Notes under the pieces: model-generated
The model's input: the letters and a program-made list of their open reading frames with translations, nothing else
What the model was told of the DNA's origin: nothing
Database searches by the model: none
Made by a program: the position numbers and the translations under genes
In this document: positions 1 through 11,795 of the stretch, piece by piece
How positions within the stretch are numbered: position 1 is the first letter of the stretch
Layout: every line of letters starts with the position of its first letter
NCBI RefSeq assembly: GCF_000002235.5
Contig: NW_022145611.1
Location: 2,346,754-2,410,753 of the forward strand
DNA: 64,000 nucleotides
DNA from: Strongylocentrotus purpuratus
Lineage: Eukaryota; Echinodermata; Echinoidea; Camarodonta; Strongylocentrotidae
Reading direction: 5' to 3'

Positions 1-780
1 CATGCGTTGTAAGAAACAAATAATAGATACAAACAATTTTTAAATGACTTTGCACAGATTAGCTTTTTTATCAGTTTCTGTCATATTACGGCACAGTGGA
101 GTAAAAAAAAAGATAAATATTTCAATTGTGTATTTGTGAAACAAAGACTTATCTCCTTCTCAGTGTGTCACTCTTTATTTATATGGACCAATACGTCTAT
201 TTTATTGATCAGGACTATTGCTACTCTGTAAAGTGAAATATAGAATTTATAATTAGAGTGTGATCTTTCTGGAATAAATTATGAAGGCTAATTATGAGAA
301 TTAGTGTATAGTGTGAGGTTTTATAATCTTTATTATGATAGGAAATTGATTCAGCCTTGCTGAAAGTAACATAAAATGCACACAGAAATGTGTATACGGG
401 ACTACACTTTTTTGAGATATGAAAGTTTGAACCAAATTTTCTTGTCATATTCAAAATGTGAGGTCATTCTTTCTATACTATTCCTCCAAAGTGACATAAA
501 AGAATGAGAAAGAACACAAATCAAATCTTCACCAGAACTCAAACAAATCTTTAAAGCCGGCCCGTCTGCTCTAGTTTAGCCAGGGGTGATTATAGCCCTC
601 CCTGCAAGGTCACTGGCAGGTGGTTATCTCATCAAATCAGCTCAATTAACATAAGAAAAAGAGGATCATGGGGGACCAACAGGCACCGATTAGGCATTGT
701 TTGCTGTATAGAGGGCCCAATTAGCTATAAGTAGTGCAGTGGGGCTTTCAGATAGGAGTGAATTAAGACCATGCACTCAC
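1..780 (-). other. TKFC: TKFC intron, left edge of window
   Basis: This AT-rich stretch lies downstream (minus strand) of the last visible TKFC exon. That exon ends in codon phase 1 with a clean GTGAGT donor, so the gene should continue left of the window. No further DhaK, linker or DhaL exon is recognisable here. The only structure seen is one copy of a repeat at about 607-720, shared with 10864-10981. Confidence 0.6.
607..720. repeat. dispersed ~115-bp repeat, copy A
   Basis: This copy matches 10864-10981 in the same orientation. Shared blocks include AGGTCACT, TTAACATAAGAAAAAGAGG and ATCATGGGGGACCAACAGGC, with a few mismatches outside them. It has no open frame, no visible terminal repeats and no target duplication. 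It could be a SINE fragment or another short interspersed repeat; the family is not recognised. Confidence 0.7.
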
Positions 781-903
781 CAAGATACGAGGCTCGCTGT
801 CCACTCCGGTCCAGGATGAGGATAGTAAGAGAGATGCCGACCATCTCTAGTGATGTCATGAAGCAGCCACAGTAAACCCTCTCTACCTTGACTCCTGCAT
901 CAC
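781..903 (-). CDS. TKFC: TKFC exon (end of DhaK domain)
   Basis: This is an internal exon of triokinase/FMN cyclase (dihydroxyacetone kinase), which phosphorylates dihydroxyacetone and glyceraldehyde with ATP in the cytosol. On the minus strand it runs from an acceptor (CTATTGCAG) to a GTGAGT donor and enters and leaves in phase 1. The translation contains DAGVKVERVYCGCFMTSLEM followed by VGISLTILILD. This aligns without gaps to the human segment [20 protein letters not shown]...PGISLTLLLVD near the end of the DhaK (Dak1) domain. The DhaL (Dak2) half should lie left of the window. Identity is from recalled human TKFC, not a search. The alignment is close enough that another family is unlikely. 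Confidence 0.88.
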
Positions 904-1929
904 CTGCAATAGAAGTGAAAAGTTCACAAGCTCTAAACAAATGTATTAAAACAATAACACAAAAGTGTGGTACTTCAAAATTAAAAATAAGGATTAATGC
1001 AATTGTTAACTTACATTCAGGCATTGATTGAGCTCACAAAGGCCACCTTTCTTCACCTTCAACAATGTCTGCTACAAAAAAACTCACAATATAAAAAACA
1101 AATAACCTATTCTATATGAGTCTACTAAACATCTTTGAGCTTTTCTTTTATAATTAATTCAAACTGGCTCACACCAACTAAAACAACAACATCTGGTGAA
1201 TGGCATAGGAATATACTGAGATCAAACTTGAATATAAAATTCTAAAGCATTTTTTATGGGTAAAAATAGTGCTCAATTGTAATTGTAGCTCAGCCAGCCA
1301 CAGCAATGTGACTGACACTGCAGACTCTCTACAGATCAAACAAGATATTGCACTGCCTCCAACTACATAAAATCGGCTGGATTAAAGGTAATACAAAGTT
1401 TTGGTATGGGGTCATGAATTTGGTTCAAATTGGAAGCATATGCGATTTTATGATCGTTGTCGTGTTTGAAATCGAGTCTAAAGTGATGAAATTGTAAATG
1501 ATAAACTCTTTATGTTGTATAGCGGCCTCTCAAGACTGATATTACTTTCGCCTTAAAACAATGTTTCTTGACTACAATCGATCGATTTGCTATACCTGTT
1601 TGGAATTATATATCAGATCTACATATTCTGAGATTTTCATGGTCGCAGCTACAATGGAATGGCCTTAGGCGCTAATTGAAATATTCAAAATTTATCGGGA
1701 GCACCAGTAAATTTTTGATTAGTCAATTTCTCGAAAGCAGAAGTGTTTTAGGGGCTAAATTTTCTAGTGCTTATAATTCATCCGCAGGGGCATCCAAATA
1801 TATCCAAGTTGTAAAGAATTACTATCCATCTAATTTTTAAAATTTCCCAAAACTTTGCATTACCTTTAAGGAGTCAATTTGGAGTCGGTAGAGTAGTGTG
1901 ACTAAGGTATTAAAAAGGAACATACTTAC
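904..1929 (-). other. TKFC: TKFC intron with a TTAA-type MITE
   Basis: This intron separates the exons at 781-903 and 1930-2105. Its right half is taken up by the MITE at 1386-1865, which ends 65 bp from the neighbouring exon. The rest is AT-rich with no coding signal. Confidence 0.7.
1386..1865. mobile_element. TTAA-flanked MITE (Kolobok-like), copy 1
   Basis: The termini are inverted: AGGTAATACAAAGTTTTGG at the left and the complement of CCAAAACTTTGCATTACCT at the right. TTAA lies directly outside both ends (1382-1385 and 1866-1869). TTAA duplication fits the Kolobok or piggyBac superfamilies; the terminal AGG and lack of CCCTAR favour Kolobok, by inference. A second copy lies at about 49985-50932 and is enlarged by another element. 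There is no ORF, so it is non-autonomous. Confidence 0.8.
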
Positions 1930-2105
1930 TGAGGTACTGTAACACAGAGCGAGCTACAATGGCCATCTCCAGATTGGATGTACCGCCTAGGTTGTTGATC
2001 ATAAGGGCAACCTCATCACCAGATTTCAAGTCCAGTCTACCTACAGTTATTTGTGGAGTCTCTCATCTGGTCCAATATAGCTACAACATCAGTAGCACTT
2101 GATAA
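1930..2105 (-). CDS. TKFC: TKFC exon with an apparent 1-nt frameshift
   Basis: This exon continues the DhaK domain. It starts in phase 0 after the acceptor CATGATAG and ends A|GTAAGTATG. The 5' part reads LSSATDVVAILDQMRDSTNN, matching human [20 protein letters not shown]. The 3' part reads VGRLDLKSGDEVALMINNLG and continues GTSNLEMAIVARSVLQYL, matching human [20 protein letters not shown]. The two parts lie in different frames: after the AAC codon for the second Asn, one extra T (or two missing bases) precedes GTAGGT. Without correction the first frame stops two codons later. The downstream frame agrees with the phase of the next exon (781-903). So this is a real indel or a sequencing error, not a mis-drawn splice site. 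Confidence 0.82.
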
Positions 2106-3417
2106 CTATCATGAAGGGCGGTTGAGAGGTTTGAGTATTATCCAACAGCTAATGTTTCTACAATGAATAACATCTTTTTTCTTTGATGAAGATACAATAC
2201 ACACATGAATGATAACCCCCCCGCCCCCCAGTGGAATAGCAAGGAAAAATGAAATAAAAACAATTATTAAATCCAAGAGGGGGAAATATTTATCAATATA
2301 AGAACACATAAAAATAATTATCCTCAAATTTGAAACTAGTAAAAATCTATGTTGTCTTTTTAATAGATTAAGCATGGTGTTATTTAAGAACACAAGATTT
2401 ACAATTGAACATAAAAACAATCGTAGTCATAACATCTCTAATATTTATAATCAGATCATTTCATAAGCCGATAGTTATATGGGTGTTCATTGCCTAATCA
2501 GATGAAAACACAACACAGGCATGTCATTTACACAGGGGTCCAATTACTTCCGTAGAAGCAGTAGAAGTAATCCAATTATGAGCTTGTAAGTCCTAAGACA
2601 ATATACGGTTAGGAATGATGGTGTAAAACCAATTAGGAGAATCAAGAATGTAAACATTTCATGCAGATATAGAGCCACAACAGAGCATACTTGAAGTATC
2701 AATAGCACCCAAGAATAAGCACTGGCAATTACCAATCAAACCATGAAAGAAAATGAGACAATTTTGTATTACCTATTCCCTAGTGAATTTAAGCTTTTTC
2801 AAGTGAATGAAAAACAAATAAATTTTGCTGTGAATGGAGCATATGGTATGTAGGTGGGCATGAGATTAGTTAAACTTCCGCAATGAATATAATTACACAC
2901 TCTGTATTTTGATTTAACTTAAAATGTACTTTCATGTTTCACTGACTCATTGCAAATAAAAAAGGAAACCATTATTTGTTTTCAGCTAGGAAAAATGACT
3001 AAAGTGCAGTGTCAAGATGGGAAACAGTTTTGTGAAACACAAACTGAGAAATTTGATTAAGAAAATAACATGAAAAGATTTTAAAAAAGAGAGTTTTAAA
3101 AACATACATGCTTTTAGAGCCCATAAGAAAGCTCTGGAGCCTGGCGACAAGGGACTTTGCAAACATCAGTACATAGTCCTTTCAGGTTCTAATTTTACAT
3201 GTTTGAATGTTTGTGGACCACCATGACACTCAGGGGCGGATCCAGGAATTTCTTCCTGGGGGGACATACGGGGTACGGGGGGCACACGGGGGTAAGAGGA
3301 CATATATTTTTTGTTGCAGGGGGGGGGGGTAATAGCACATTTAAACCAAAAAAAAATTGGGTCTGGGGCATGTGCCCCCTGTGCCCCCCCCCCCCTGGAT
3401 CCGTCCTTGACACTAAC
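2106..3417 (-). other. TKFC: TKFC intron
   Basis: This AT-rich intron lies between the exons at 1930-2105 and 3418-3542. Apart from the hAT-type MITE at 3231-3407, which touches its 5' splice donor, nothing recognisable was seen. The short open frames on both strands have no family resemblance. Confidence 0.65.
3231..3407. mobile_element. hAT-type MITE beside a splice donor
   Basis: The left end is CAGGGGCGGATCCAGG. The right end, CCTGGATCCGTCCT, reads in complement as AGGACGGATCCAGG. TGACACT flanks both sides (3224-3230 and 3408-3414), a 7-bp exact and 8-bp near-exact duplication. CAGNGGCGG-type termini with 8-bp duplications are the hAT superfamily signature. The element is 177 bp, rich in G runs and non-coding. 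On the minus strand the right-hand duplication lies at intron positions +4 to +10 of the TKFC donor GTTAGTG, so the insertion left the donor intact. Confidence 0.85.
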
Positions 3418-3542
3418 CTGTAATTGTTTGATTCCTGCTTCTCCATGTATACCAAGCCCAAGTCCTATTTCCTGTGGACCTAGACTAAATGATGGGCCAG
3501 CTCCCGGAACACTACATGGGTACAGACACACCCCAACAGTCC
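3418..3542 (-). CDS. TKFC: TKFC exon carrying the substrate-binding His
   Basis: This minus-strand exon runs from acceptor CTTCTCAG to donor GTTAGTG and enters in phase 1, so that ATG G|GG gives Met-Gly. It reads GTVGVCLYPCSVPGAGPSFS and continues LGPQEIGLGLGIHGEAGIKQ, LQ. This matches human [20 protein letters not shown]...VELGLGIHGEAGVRRIK almost residue for residue. The His of GIHGEAG is the residue known to bind dihydroxyacetone covalently in DhaK proteins, and it is present. The exon ends in phase 0, agreeing with the next exon. Confidence 0.92.
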
Positions 3543-3774
3543 CTGAGAAGATATGAATTATGAGAGAGCTGGTCAAAGGTCTTTACAAAATATTTTTATA
3601 ATATTGGATGGCTTTGAGTGTGGTACAAGAATAATGTCTTCACGAGCAATATATTCTTGTATCATACTCAAACAAAGCCATACAATATTATTATCATTAT
3701 CTATATTAGTCTGACTAGTGAAATAACAAAATTTGACTTACAGGTACCGTTTTAGTAACTAAGATGATAAATAT

Positions 3775-5728
<1,954 letters not shown>

Positions 5729-6248
5729 TCTTGCCTTATTCCTCAGAATCTTTTAATTGACACATTCACAATTTGGTGTACGTTATATTTTAATAATGGC
5801 ATTGTATAACTAATTTTTAAAGTCGATTCCAATTTGTAATATATATATTTCTGTGTGGTTATCTTATCAACTCAAGCGTAATTATGTTAATTCAGGTTTT
5901 AAGGCTTCTATCGTTGCCTATCTTCAAAATATTTTCCCCCCTTTTTTCTTTGATTGTTTGGTTGCTCAACATTATTTTTGTCTGTTTATCTGCTACCATT
6001 ACCATATATCAGTTTAGTAATTTGATGATCTTGACCCTACTTTCTCTTAGTTTATTTTGGTATTGTATTGATGGAATTGTATTATTTTTGTCATCTTTAT
6101 TTCGTATTGTACTTGTCATACCTTTCGTTTGGCTCACTATTGTATATTTACTGTATTTATAACCGTATTGTATAATTTGTAAACATTATTAATTATGGCT
6201 TTATTTTCGTATGATTTCGCCATGATATTGATATCAATAGTTGAAGTT

Positions 6249-6295
6249 CCCGGATGACTGAGCAATACGAAAACAATATTGGTCAGTCATCCGGG
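6249..6295. repeat. 13-bp perfect stem hairpin
   Basis: CCCGGATGACTGA at 6249-6261 and its exact complement TCAGTCATCCGGG at 6283-6295 enclose a 21-nt loop. No terminator role is expected inside a eukaryotic intron. It is possibly the relic of a small palindromic element. Confidence 0.8.
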
Positions 6296-6664
6296 TACTG
6301 CGCTAAAGATATTGAATACACTGATTTATTGTACCACTTGGAAGCCTTATATAGATAAGAATCAATATTCTTGAGTGACGTCACAAATATCAGCAATGTT
6401 TGAAGAGCTCTCCAAATGTGTAAGCGGGGCGGTACATTACCATTTCGAAATTGATAATAATCTTTACCTTGAAACAAGTTAAAATTTCCAAGCAGGGGAA
6501 TTTTGATAAATTTGTTTGATCTAACCTCGCCTTATGCAATATGATGCAAATTAAATCATATTACCTTTGCATAATGGCAAATATCTAATACACAGATATT
6601 TCTTGATGATTTGACATGCATGTTACACAAACATATTTCAAACTCTGATTAGAAGATTTATAAA

Positions 6665-6895
6665 CAGGAGCACTGTGGTGTATTGGTGAAGGTTCTTGAT
6701 TCTCATACGAGAGGTTGTGGGTTCAATGCTTGCACTGTGCAAGGTTTTGTTTGAAAACAGGGCGGGTACTAATGGGCTAATATTAATTGCGGGGACCACA
6801 TGGAAAGCAGTTTTAATACTGATGAAGCTAACCTGGGTAAATGGTACCATATTTACTGTTACCATATTATACCATACTTTATGATTATTCTTTCC
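6665..6895 (+). mobile_element. tRNA-derived SINE
   Basis: A tRNA-like head is visible, with an A-box-like stretch GGTGTATTGGTG (6677-6688) and a B box GGTTCAATGC (6719-6728) at normal spacing. A non-tRNA body follows to a weakly AT-rich end near 6895. The cloverleaf is too poor for a working tRNA gene, so I call it a SINE. Exact boundaries and target duplications are uncertain. Confidence 0.55.
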
Positions 6896-6931
6896 TTTTT
6901 TTCTTATCTAGGACCATATAATAATTCTTAC

Positions 6932-7010
6932 CCATTGAAGAGCAGGCCGATTCAACAGCTTGTTTGATTTGATGCAATGATAAACCGCTTTCAGCCATTC
7001 CTCCTGCCAA
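6932..7010 (-). CDS. TKFC: TKFC exon (DhaK domain)
   Basis: This 79-nt exon lies between acceptor TTGTTGTTAG and donor GTAAGA. It enters in phase 0 and leaves in phase 1. It reads LAGGMAESGLSLHQIKQAVE and continues SACSSMG. It aligns to human [26 protein letters not shown] and joins in frame to both neighbours (7402-7583 upstream, 3418-3542 downstream). It is too short to stand out without this context. Confidence 0.9.
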
Positions 7011-7401
7011 CTAACAACAAAAACAAAACAAAACCATAATTTTAAAAACTTATTTCATCTCTCTTTCGAATGAAATAGTAAACGTGCCTTTGTATCTTTT
7101 CCATTTAATCAAAATATATAGATTATGAAATGGCATATCTTTTAATAACGAAACTGCTTAGTGCATGTCAGAAAAAAATCAAACCCACAGAGTGATATTT
7201 AAAGAAAAAAAAATCAAAATATAATGAAAATGTGGATAGATAGATTTGGATATATTTGAATATATTCCATGATAAATAAAATGTGGCAAAGAGAAGTTAT
7301 ATGTGTGGCATATAAAAATATTACACACACATTTCAATTGGATGTTCAAGAACTATGATATACTGGTAATATGAAGGTTTTGAGAAACTAGTCACTGGTA
7401 C
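7011..7401 (-). other. TKFC: TKFC intron
   Basis: This is a short AT-rich intron between two DhaK exons, with donor GTACCA and acceptor TTGTTGTTAG. It contains nothing recognisable. Confidence 0.75.
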
Positions 7402-7583
7402 CTTGTGAATAAAGACTGTCCCTGCAAGGCCTCTGCGGTCATCTAAATCTTGACCGGCTAGCGCACAGTCATCCTTGGCCACCACCATCTCCACTAGGAT
7501 GCCCTCCGCTCTGGCCCTCTCCATGGCGATCCCGACGTTGATACAATCTCCGGTATAGTTCTTTACGATCAGCAATGTTCCAG
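7402..7583 (-). CDS. TKFC: TKFC exon with the catalytic KNYTGD motif
   Basis: This is the most N-terminal TKFC exon that can be identified. From acceptor ATCTCAAG it reads [20 protein letters not shown], then [20 protein letters not shown], then [20 protein letters not shown], before GTACCA. Human TKFC has [20 protein letters not shown]...[20 protein letters not shown]...RRGLCGTVLIHK. The Asp of KNYTGD is the catalytic Asp of the DhaK family and is kept. The Arg that follows it in human is Cys here. The exon enters in phase 1 and so needs an upstream exon ending in G. That exon should encode the SGGGSGHEPAHAG motif, which I could not find between 7.6 and 14.6 kb. Confidence 0.93.
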
Positions 7584-7632
7584 CTTGAGATGAGAATCAG
7601 GGCAACAACAAGAACTCTTGGTTTTGCAAACA

Positions 7633-7899
7633 TATATATATGAAGAGTTTCATTCCAAAAGGAGCTAAATCCATGTTTGTAACTTCGGAGAAAAAAGCCA
7701 TTGTTTACCAGATTTTGTACCGGCGTCTATGGAAAAGTGATATTAGAAGTTGAATTTTTTTCATAATTGCTCCAAAAATTTAAGTAAATAATTTTGTTCA
7801 AAGACGGGTACTAAAGTGAACAATGTTCTGATATCAATAACTCTTTTTTCATCAAAAGTGGATTTAGCTCCTTTTGGAATTAAGCTCTTCATATATATA
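7633..7899. mobile_element. palindromic MITE with ~45-bp TIRs
   Basis: The left end (TATATATATGAAGAGTTTCA, then a TCCAAAAGGAGCTAAATCCA block) is repeated in inverse at the right end as TGGATTTAGCTCCTTTTGGA followed by ATTAAGCTCTTCATATATAT. TA repeats lie outside both ends, consistent with TA target duplication as in Tc1/mariner elements, although the microsatellite hides the exact boundary. It is non-coding and begins 50 bp upstream of the TKFC exon at 7402-7583. Confidence 0.75.
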
Positions 7900-7905
7900 T
7901 ATATA

Positions 7906-8686
7906 CAGTGCGTCCCAGAAAAAACGAAACCGAGAAGTATTGATGTTCTATCATAACTTAATCACAACTATAATTAATGAATGATACATATTTGGAAAGC
8001 TTAGAGTCTCCTCTTTCATGTGATGCTACTCAAATGATGCATATTTTACGCATGAGTGATTAAAAGCAATTTAAAGGAAGGAAACCAAAAAGACATTTGG
8101 CGGGCGGTATCTGAATTTCAAAGAAAAATTCACATTTCTAGAAAGTTGAGTTTCTGCCATTTCATATGACACCTCAATCAGGAAAAATGAGCGAGGAATG
8201 ACAAAGTTCTTTTTGTTTGAAGTAGTGCTTGCATTTCCATAATTTTATTAAACGAATTCGTTTTCACTGGCTGCCTGCCGTATCAATAAACGAAATTAAC
8301 AAAAGACTTAACTCCGTTTCGTTGACAATCAGCCGTAGACGAGAGTCTTCATGCATGGCCGATTGTCAACGAAACGGAGTTAAGTCTTTTGTCAAATCTG
8401 CTTTTTGCTACGACAGGCACCCAGTGAAAACGAATTCGTTTGTTAAAATTATGAAAATGTAAGGGCTACTTTAAACAAACAGAACTTTGTTATTCCTCGC
8501 TCATTTTTCCTGATTGAGGTGTCATATGAAAGGGCAGAAACTCAACTTTCTAGAATGATACATATTTGGAAAGCTTAGAGTCTCCTCTTTCAGTTGATGC
8601 TACTCGGATGATGCATATTTTACGCATGAGTGATTAAAAGCAATTTGAAGGAAGGAAACCAAAAAGACATTTGGCGGGCGGTATCT
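7906..8686. mobile_element. mariner-like composite with nested repeats
   Basis: The left end CAGTGCGTCCCAGAAAAAAC preceded by TA resembles Tc1/mariner MITE termini. A 134-bp block (7979-8112) recurs in the same direction at 8553-8686. Between them lies a long inverted repeat (8136-8555). The expected right terminus is missing after 8686, where unrelated satellite-like sequence begins. It looks like an element that was partly duplicated and inverted. Confidence 0.65.
8136..8555. repeat. 420-bp near-perfect inverted repeat
   Basis: The arms of roughly 195 bp start TTCTAGAAAGTTGAGTTTCT and end AGAAACTCAACTTTCTAGAA. They meet at a loop of roughly 20 nt around 8334-8356. The arms share blocks such as AACGAATTCGTTTTCACTGG and ACTTAACTCCGTTTCGTTGA with their complements, and differ by small substitutions and indels. 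A transcript through it would fold into a long hairpin. Confidence 0.85.
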
Positions 8687-8744
8687 ACCCCGCCCTACCC
8701 ATTCTTCAATCCTACCTCTACTACCATCCTACGCCTACCGGGGT

Positions 8745-9850
8745 CCATTCGCTCTATTCATAAGGACCGCTTTTCATAACGCGTAACTTCCCATACCTGC
8801 AGGTCCGCTATTCATAATGGTAAAAGTGGGTCACTATTCATAAAGAAATTAAGTTCGTTAATCATAAGGACCGCTATTCATAACGTAAGATGAGGGTCGC
8901 TATTCATTATACGACAAGAAGGTCGCTATTCATAATAGGAAATGAGGTTCATTACTCATAAGGGTCGCTATTCATACACGAGAAGAGGGTCGCTATTCAT
9001 AATACGAAATGAGGTTCGCTATTCATAATAGGAGAAGAGGGTCGCTATTCAAAAAAGGAGAAGAGGGTATTAAAAATACAAGAAGAGGGTCGCTATTCAT
9101 AATACAAAATGAGGTCCATTACTCATAAGGGTGACTATTCATAACACGAGAAGAGGGTCTCTATTCATAATACGAAATGAGGTTCGCTATTCATAATACG
9201 AAATGAGATTCGCTATTCATAATAGGAGAAGAGGGTCGCTATTCACAACAGGAGAAGAGGGTCGCTACTCATAATAGGAGAAGAGGGTCGCTATTCATAA
9301 TAGGAGAAGAGGGTCGCTATTCATAAAACGACTAAAGGGATGCTATTCATAATATGCAATGAGGGTCGCTATTCATAATAGGAGAAGAGGGTCACTATTC
9401 ATAATCGAAATTAGGATCGCTATTCATAATAGGAGAAGAGGGTTGCTATTCATAATAGGAGAAGAGGGTCGCTATTCATAATAGGAGCAGAGTGTCGCTA
9501 TTCATAATAGGAGAAGTGGGTCGCTATTCATAATAGGAGAAGAGGGTCGCTATTCATAATAGGAGAAGAGGGTCGCTATTCAAAATAGGAGGAGAGGGTT
9601 GCTATTCATTATAGGAGAAGAGGCCTGTCGTTATTCATAATACGAAATGAGGGTCGCTATTCATGATATGAAATGAGGTTCGCTATTCATAAAAGGAGTA
9701 GGAGGTCGCTATTCATAATACGAAATGAGGTTCGCTATTCATAAAACGAAATGAGGGTCGCTATTCATAATAGGAGTAGAGGGTCGCTATTCATAATAGG
9801 AGTAGAGGGTCGCTATTCATAATACCACGAGAGGGTCGCTATTCATAATA
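8745..9850. repeat. 26-bp satellite array
   Basis: The consensus unit is GAGGGTCGCTATTCATAA followed by TAGGAGAA, 26 bp long and repeated about 38 times in head-to-tail order. Variants include GAGGTTCGCTATTCATAATA followed by CGAAAT. Units at the left edge are more divergent (GGACCGCTATTCATAA), and the most uniform copies are in the middle and right, as expected from unequal crossover. The unit is not a multiple of three and is non-coding. Confidence 0.92.
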
Positions 9851-9921
9851 GTTTGTTAGTCTCTTTGTCTGGGTCCAAATTACTGTATATGAAGCAGTCA
9901 GCTTTAGTTTCACCATGGGAT

Positions 9922-9949
9922 GGGGGGGGGGGGGGGGGGGGGGGGGGGG
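9922..9949 (+). repeat. poly-G run (28 G)
   Basis: An uninterrupted run of 28 G lies 70 bp after the satellite. Similar runs occur at 12086-12106 (21 G) and 13185-13216 (32 G). Such runs can form G-quadruplexes and are also common sites of assembly error. Confidence 0.95.
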
Positions 9950-10863
9950 TGGGAGAAAGCCACCAAAACTAACCGAAACTAGGTTGCCTCCCTCCCCCTA
10001 CAGTGCCTTATTCATAGCATCAGGAGGGGAAACGTCTGAAGAGATCTGATTTGAGTGTTGTATTTCGAATGTTTCAAAGAGCATTCCTATATACGATTAC
10101 AAATTTTGTTATCTACAAATTTACTGCATTTGTTTACGAGTGTTTTCTTCATGGTCGGGAATGTTGGGGGAAATTGCCCCTTCCCTGCAAATCCTGTAAA
10201 TATGATAGTTGCATACCTAGATGACATGAGGCCGCTTGCACGTTAATCTCATTCTCGCATAGTAAAAAAGTGTAAATGTGTTTCTGACAACATGACAATA
10301 CTCAATTCGTATAAAATTCAAACCTGACAAAATAATAGTTCTTCGTGTTGCTCAGAGGACTAAGCATTTACTTTAATTACTAATTCATTGATGCATGCAA
10401 AAATATTGACTTCGAAGAAGAACAAAACAATTTAATAATTTAGCCTAGATAATATGTATATTAGAAAACTTTAACTACTAGCTGCTATCTATTTATAATA
10501 AGTTTGATTGTACAAATTTAGTAATGAAATATCGTCTTGTCAATCTTTTTATGGGGGGATTGCGTATAAATGTTTCTGATTTTAGGCCTAAATTCTATTT
10601 GTAAGGAAAATTTGAAATTAAAAAGAAAATGAACCTGAATGTAATAGGTATAGAAGTCTAATCTATACCTTAGCATAAAATACAATAGCGCCATCTCTAG
10701 ACATTGTAAGTATACTGTTAGAACAAGACAGTATTAAAAATTTTAATCAACTTGGTTAAAATTTTAATTAATCACGGATTACCATATGAATCACACAATC
10801 GTTGGTTAAAGGTAGGCGTTACTACTGCAGCTAGAAGGGATTAGACCACACAGCGAGCCAACG

Positions 10864-10981
10864 AGGTCACTGTGACAGGTGGCTATCTCATTAACTCAGC
10901 TCTCATTTAACATAAGAAAAAGAGGATCATGGGGGACCAACAGGCACCAATTTGGGAAGATTTCTATATAGAGGGAGCAAG
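10864..10981. repeat. dispersed ~115-bp repeat, copy B
   Basis: This is the same sequence as copy A at 607-720, including ATCATGGGGGACCAACAGGC, in the same orientation about 10.3 kb away. The flanks differ, which argues for dispersal and not a simple local duplication. Confidence 0.7.
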
Positions 10982-11194
10982 TAGCTACAAGTAGGACAGT
11001 GTGCCTTTAAACCCCCGTGGCTACGTGCCTGCACAGCGGATAAATAGCCACAGTTCGTAGGGGAAAAAATATGCCAGCCGACCGACAGTAGCAGTATACA
11101 TCCATCGACTTCATACTTCTGCATTGATATAGTACACGAGGATCGAGCATGAATACCGACACAGCTGACCCGACACAGCAAGATATCTATTATG

Positions 11195-11706
11195 CTTTTC
11201 ACACTGGCAATATTTTCCTTAACCCCGTACTATAGGTGGGGTTAAGGGGTCTTAACCCCACCTATAGTACGGGGTTAAGCCTATTCCACTTTCTGTTCAC
11301 ACTGGTTTTTACCAAAGTGGGCTAAAGTTGGCTAACCCCACCTATAGTACGGGGTTAACTAACCCTGCAAAATAGCAGGGCTAACTCCGCAATTGTGGTG
11401 CTAACTCCTGCTAACCCCGCAATTGTGGTGCTAAGCAAATGAATGAGAACAGAAACGAAAAATAGTCCGGTACTACGCAATGGAGCGTATCGCAGCTGGC
11501 CAGATGCGAATATGTCCAATCATAACATTAACGATATCCGGGGTTAACGAATTGCAGTGAGAACAGCGGGAATTTTCTTATTCCGGAATAGGCGCTAGTA
11601 TACGGGACTCAAAACAGCGGGTGTGAAAAGCCAAAAAAATAGTCCGGGGTTAAGGATAGTACGGGGCTAAGCAAAGTACGGGGTTAAGCAAAACCAGTGT
11701 GAAAAG
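11195..11706. mobile_element. 512-bp TIR element rich in GGGGTTAAG
   Basis: The ends are CTTTTCACACTGG (11195-11207) and its exact complement CCAGTGTGAAAAG (11694-11706). Subterminal CTTAACCCCGTAC blocks are also inverted. Inside, AGTACGGGGTTAAG-type words recur at least six times in both orientations. Flanks TATTATG and GTATATG are only partly alike, so the target duplication is not certain. It is a non-autonomous DNA transposon of unassigned superfamily. Confidence 0.78.
11218..11279. repeat. perfect 29-bp cruciform
   Basis: The left arm (11218-11246) starts CTTAACCCCGTACTATAGG, and the right arm (11251-11279) is its exact reverse complement. The spacer is only GGGT. It is a perfect palindrome within the 512-bp TIR element. 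Confidence 0.93.
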
Positions 11707-11754
11707 AGTATATGCGTATCTTTCTTGTTCCCTCGAGGAGACGACTCCACCCAA

Positions 11755-11759
11755 CAACC

Positions 11760-11795
<36 letters not shown>

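Noticed and set aside
3166-3461. Gly/Pro-rich extension of the DAK-like frame beyond IKQLQ
   Set aside because: It reads through the splice donor into the G-rich hAT MITE; homology stops exactly at the donor.
8745-9850. CRISPR-like array of short repeats
   Set aside because: The 26-bp units are contiguous with no unique spacers, and the genome is animal. It is a satellite.
10095-10235. Possible TKFC first exon on the minus strand (reads MKKTLVNKCSKFVDNKI)
   Set aside because: KK-LVN resembles the DAK N-terminus, but the frame stops soon after, no good donor fits, and the SGGGSGHEPAHAG exon that should follow is absent. Likely chance.
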